From Bryobacterales bacterium (GTDB taxonomy: Bacteria > Acidobacteriota > Terriglobia > Bryobacterales > Bryobacteraceae): DNA of 25,641 bases. Location of the stretch: positions 1 through 25,641 of the forward strand of contig JALOKO010000006.1 of NCBI GenBank assembly GCA_025456495.1, given 5' to 3'. Below are positions 22,765 through 25,641 of this stretch, piece by piece. Position numbers and translations under genes: made by a program. The notes under the pieces were generated by a model. It was given only the letters and a program-made list of their open reading frames with translations, was not told where the DNA came from and ran no database searches. Numbering within the stretch: the stretch's first letter is position 1; every line of letters begins with the position of its first letter.

Positions 22765-23646
22765 ATGGCCAAGCTGCTAATCATCGCGCTCTGTGCCCTC
22801 ACCCTCGGCGTCCCGCTGCTTCCGGCGGGGTCCAAGGGCATGAGCGCCCAGGATACCAAGACCATTCGAGAAGCCTTCGACGCCTTGTATCGCTTTCAGT
22901 TTGACAAGGCGCATCGCGCGGTCGACCGCTTCGTTGCCGTTCATCCCGACGACCCTCTGGGGTATGCCGTGCGTTCGTCGGTGGCGCTGTTTCAGGAACT
23001 CGACCGGTTGTCCCTGTTGGAGGGTGAGTTCTTCAAGGACGACGAAAAAATCAAGGACAGCAAGCGTCTCAAGCCCGACCCCGCCATCCGCCAGTTGCTG
23101 TTTCAGAACATTGCCAAGTCCCAGGCGCTCGCCGAAGCCCGGCTGGCGAAGGACGCTTCCGACACCAATGCGCTCTTCTGCATGACCGTCACCGAAGGTC
23201 TGCGCATGGACTACCTGGCTCTGGTCGACAAGAAGCACGCCGCCAGCCTCAAGCACGCCCGCACTTCGCAATCCTATGCCGTCCGCCTATTGAAAGTAGA
23301 CCCCGAATTCTACGACGTCTATTGCACGACCGGCTTCAGTGAGTACCTGCTGGGCAGCCTGCCCTTCTTCATGCGCTGGTTCATCAAATTCGAGGACACT
23401 GAGGGCAACAAAGACGAGGGGCTTCGCAAGCTGCAGATTGCCGCCACCAAGGGTGACTACTTCAAGCCCTTCGCCAAGCTGTTGCTGGCCATCTTTTTTC
23501 TGCGCCAGAAGGAACCGGAGATGAGCGAGCGCTATCTGGCCCAGTACGAGGCGCTGTACCCGGAAAATCCCCTCGTACGCAAGGAACGCAAGAAGTTGAT
23601 GGAACTCATCGCCAGCCGACAGGCGGCCCAACAGTTGGCCCGCTGA
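22765..23646 (+). CDS. Secreted helical protein with TPR-like arrangement, unknown function
   Basis: 293 residues from the ATG at 22765, 5 nt after the glnE stop. Signal peptide: AKLLIIALCALTLGVPLLPA. The mature part is almost wholly helical, with amphipathic helices of 15-20 residues (TIRDEA-type segments such as IREAFDALYRFQFDKAHRAV, IRQLLFQNIAKSQALAEARL, LRKLQIAATKGDYFKPFAKL) and a phrase NPLVRKERKKLMELIA at the end. The spacing resembles degenerate tetratricopeptide repeats; HPDDPLGY and DPEFYDVY sit at positions where TPR helix turns are common. It is likely periplasmic and part of an assembly or scaffold, by fold only. I know no named family and give no function. Coupling to glnE may be only transcriptional. 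Confidence 0.78.
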   Translation: MAKLLIIALCALTLGVPLLPAGSKGMSAQDTKTIREAFDALYRFQFDKAHRAVDRFVAVHPDDPLGYAVRSSVALFQELDRLSLLEGEFFKDDEKIKDSKRLKPDPAIRQLLFQNIAKSQALAEARLAKDASDTNALFCMTVTEGLRMDYLALVDKKHAASLKHARTSQSYAVRLLKVDPEFYDVYCTTGFSEYLLGSLPFFMRWFIKFEDTEGNKDEGLRKLQIAATKGDYFKPFAKLLLAIFFLRQKEPEMSERYLAQYEALYPENPLVRKERKKLMELIASRQAAQQLAR

Positions 23647-23691
23647 GGTTCTCTGATTCGCGGTGCTGCCCAGCAGGCCGCCAGGCCACCC

Positions 23692-24372
23692 ATGTCGAAT
23701 TCGCCATCCAGTCCGTCATCGCGCTTCCACTGGCCAGCCAGCCTCTGTCGGTTGGCTGGTTGCGCACTGGCGTTACTGCTACTCTGCGCACCCGTCGTCT
23801 CGCAGGTAATTGAATTCGAGAGCGGCGGTTTGCAATACCAGACCCTCACCCGCGAGGGCCTTACGGTGATGATTGCCCGATTGCCCGCAACCCTCCGCAG
23901 CTACTCCGTCATCCAGGTCTCCATCGCCAACGGTACCGCGGAAGACCTGATGGTGCAGCCAGAGGATTTCTTCTTTGAACGTCGCGACGGACGCAGGTTC
24001 CAGGCCTCTTCCGCCAATGAGGTGGTGCGTGAGTTCATCCGTAACCCCAACCGCGATGATGTCATCAAGCTCGTGGGCACCTATGAGATGAGCCTCTACG
24101 GCATGGCCCCTCGCCTGAACTCACGCAACGGGTATGAGAGCCGCAGGCAATCCGCCATCGCTGAGCTGTCCTTCAAGAACCTCAAGGCCGCCGCCGCTGC
24201 CAGCGCCATCGCCCTGGTGAAGACCAAGCTGCTTTCCGCTGACACCACCGATGGCGCGGTCTTCTTCCCCGCCAGCCACGGACCTTTGCAAAATGGCAGC
24301 GTGGTGGTGCGCACCCAAGGCAACCTCGAGTTCCGATTCAACGCCTTCCGCGAACCGCCCAATTCGCAATAG
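23692..24372 (+). CDS. Small secreted protein, unknown function
   Basis: 226 residues. The N-terminus is a long signal peptide (SLCRLAGCALALLLLCAPVVS, about residues 18-38) after a polar start. The mature part begins QVIEFESGGLQYQTLTREGL and is a short beta domain: TVMIARLPATLRSYSVIQVS, IANGTAEDLMVQPEDFFFER and, near the end, GSVVVRTQGNLEFRFNAFRE. The middle has a helical region (FKNLKAAAAASAIALVKTKL). This architecture, an immunoglobulin-like beta front with a VxPxDF phrase, is common in exported Acidobacteriota proteins, but I cannot name a family. It lies 45 nt behind the preceding gene and 34 nt before the site-2-protease-like gene, all in one direction, so the last three genes are likely one transcript. 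Confidence 0.75.
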   Translation: MSNSPSSPSSRFHWPASLCRLAGCALALLLLCAPVVSQVIEFESGGLQYQTLTREGLTVMIARLPATLRSYSVIQVSIANGTAEDLMVQPEDFFFERRDGRRFQASSANEVVREFIRNPNRDDVIKLVGTYEMSLYGMAPRLNSRNGYESRRQSAIAELSFKNLKAAAAASAIALVKTKLLSADTTDGAVFFPASHGPLQNGSVVVRTQGNLEFRFNAFREPPNSQ

Positions 24373-24406
24373 GCCCCTGGTCCGTTACTCTCCGCATCCT
24401 ATCCTC

Positions 24407-25030
24407 ATGGCCGATTGGAACCTCGCACTCGTCGATGTGGCCGCCTCCTGGGTGGTGGTGGCGCTGCCTCGCTATGTGCAGGCGCGCCTGCTGGCCGACA
24501 GCGGCGTCTATGGCCAGCCGGAACTTGCCGCGCGCGCCATCGACGAGCGCCTCAGCCTGGATCCCGTGCGACACACCAGCCTCCTCGGCACCCTGCTCGC
24601 ACCGGCCCTCTGTTCCTTGATGAACCTGCCCGTCCTTGCCTGGGGAAAGCCTCTGGAGGCCGGGCATCCCGCGCAGCCGCGACTGGCCTTCCGGCTTTGG
24701 ATGGCCACGCCCCTGGTGTACCTTGCCCAGGCTCTCCTGCTGGGTCTTTTGATGGCGTTGCTGGCGAAGGTCTATCTCGCCGGAGCCCCGGTTGCCGCCC
24801 GCGCCGCACAACTCTGCCTGCGCATGGCTGTAGTCAACTTGCTACCGCTACCTTTGTTGGAAAGCGGCGCCGCCCTCGCCGTTCTGCTGCGTCGCGCCCC
24901 TTTCCCCGCTTGGGTGGGCGCAGCGCTCTCCTGCCTGGCCCTGTCGCTATTGGTCAGCAGCACTACCTTCCGCGCAGCCGACCAACACCTCGCTCTTGCC
25001 TTCTTCTATCTCAGCCGACTCTTCTTGTAG
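24407..25030 (+). CDS. Site-2-protease (M50)-like membrane protein lacking the catalytic HExxH
   Basis: 207 residues from the ATG at 24407. Several hydrophobic segments are visible: around 12-20, 60-80, 101-121, 136-150 and 168-186. The layout follows M50 group proteases. In that family a HEFAHA-type motif is followed by a RLTLNPLAHIDPLGTLL segment, a GWAKPVPVNP segment and a late NLLPIPPLDG motif. Here the corresponding stretches are ALPRYVQARLLAD (19-31, HExxH replaced by PRYVQ), RLSLDPVRHTSLLGTLLAP (49-67), AWGKPLEAG (78-86) and NLLPLPLLESG (144-154, Asp-Gly to Glu-Ser). The frame is intact and the fold signature is strong, so a non-catalytic homologue, like iRhom in another family, is the best reading; the alignment was done by eye. 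Its last 25 nt overlap the convergent permease gene. Confidence 0.8.
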   Translation: MADWNLALVDVAASWVVVALPRYVQARLLADSGVYGQPELAARAIDERLSLDPVRHTSLLGTLLAPALCSLMNLPVLAWGKPLEAGHPAQPRLAFRLWMATPLVYLAQALLLGLLMALLAKVYLAGAPVAARAAQLCLRMAVVNLLPLPLLESGAALAVLLRRAPFPAWVGAALSCLALSLLVSSTTFRAADQHLALAFFYLSRLFL

Positions 25031-25641
25031 ACTAGCCGCGTCGCCGCCGCCTTCGCCCGCACCTTGCTATGGTGGCGACTGTAGAAGAAGTACACCAGCA
25101 CGCCCAGCACCAGCCATCCCACCAGCCTTAGCCAGTTGCTCAACCCAAGGCCCATCATCAGCGCGCCACAGCTCAGAATGCCCATAATCGGCACGAAGGG
25201 AACCCACGGTGTGCGGAAGGGTCGCGGCACGTCCGGGTTGGAGGCACGCATCACCATGATGCCCGCGCACACAATCACAAACGCCAGCAGCGTGCCGATG
25301 CTGGTCATCTCGCCCACCACCTGAATTGGCGCCAGCGCCGCGAAGGCGCCCACGCCCACCGCGAAAATGATGTTCGTCAGGTAGGGGGTTCGGAACTTCG
25401 GGTGAATGCGCGAGAAGATCCCGGGCAGCAGCCCATCGCGAGACATTGAGAAGAACACCCGGCTCTGTCCCAACAGCATCACCAGAATCACGGATGTGTA
25501 CCCGGCGATAATCGCCATCTTGATGGCCGAGTTCAGCCAGCGAAATGGGGTCCGATCCACAGCGGTGGCCACCGGCGCGGCATTATTCAATTCCGTGTAA
25601 GGAACCAGTCCGGTCATTACCAACGCAAATCCCACATACAG
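25006..25641 (-). CDS. APC-superfamily amino-acid permease, C-terminal part
   Basis: The gene runs off the window end: 211 codons are visible and the start is beyond 25641. The sequence matches the last five or so helices of the cationic amino-acid transporter/YfnA group: VPYTELNNAAPVATA, the helix MAIIAGYTSVILVMLLGQSR, FFSMSRDGLLPGIFSRIHPK, FRTPYLTNIIFAVGVGAFA, LGTLLAFVIVCAGIMV and the P-rich turn NPDVPRPFRTPWVPFVPI. These transporters move amino acids across the inner membrane with protons or by exchange. The C-terminal tail is short and basic (HHSKVRAKAAATRLVYKKSR), inside-positive. Its 3' end overlaps that of the site-2-protease-like gene. Substrate cannot be read from this fragment. Confidence 0.9.
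   Translation of the reverse strand: MYVGFALVMTGLVPYTELNNAAPVATAVDRTPFRWLNSAIKMAIIAGYTSVILVMLLGQSRVFFSMSRDGLLPGIFSRIHPKFRTPYLTNIIFAVGVGAFAALAPIQVVGEMTSIGTLLAFVIVCAGIMVMRASNPDVPRPFRTPWVPFVPIMGILSCGALMMGLGLSNWLRLVGWLVLGVLVYFFYSRHHSKVRAKAAATRLVYKKSRLR

Overview
The window looks like chromosome from a GC-rich, Gram-negative-type bacterium, most likely an Acidobacteriota of the Solibacter/Bryobacter kind. This is an inference from gene content: Tat-exported Gfo/Idh/MocA oxidoreductase, sulfatase, DUF1080, ThuA, a PAST-rich glycine-zipper protein and a secreted gluzincin. I see no tRNA, rRNA, CRISPR array, insertion sequence or phage gene, and no gene-free stretch longer than about 260 bp.

Layout. 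(1) 1-4537, plus strand: the end of a periplasmic nitrate reductase operon. It holds the C-terminus of NapA, a membrane-anchored tetraheme protein with two NapB-like halves, a tetraheme lipoprotein, a four-cluster FeS protein and an NrfD/PsrC membrane subunit, followed by a small conserved protein. No NapC or NapGH is visible, so quinol electrons probably enter through the NrfC/NrfD-type pair and pass over up to eight c-hemes to NapA. (2) 4640-10874: mostly single genes in mixed orientation: ThuA protein, small secreted protein, methyltransferase, aldo/keto reductase, a two-part unknown with an N-terminal heptad repeat array, an AraC-MGMT fusion, and a glycine-zipper envelope protein. (3) 11136-14851, plus strand: Tat-exported Gfo/Idh/MocA oxidoreductase, Tat-exported sulfatase and secreted DUF1080 protein, a plausible small carbohydrate-degradation set acting outside the cytoplasm. 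(4) 14835-17026, minus strand: threonine synthase translationally coupled to an amidohydrolase-2 homologue that has lost most active-site residues. (5) 17238-25030, plus strand: secreted HExxH protease with a TPR-like tail, MOSC protein, GlnE, two secreted proteins of unknown role, and a membrane protein that aligns with site-2 proteases but lacks HExxH. (6) 25006-25641, minus strand: the C-terminal part of an APC amino-acid permease, running off the window.

The best leads are the unusual Nap electron-transfer module, two apparent pseudoenzymes (amidohydrolase and site-2 protease homologue), and three separate 21-bp-period tandem arrays within 5 kb, each at or near the 5' end of a gene, two of them similar in sequence.
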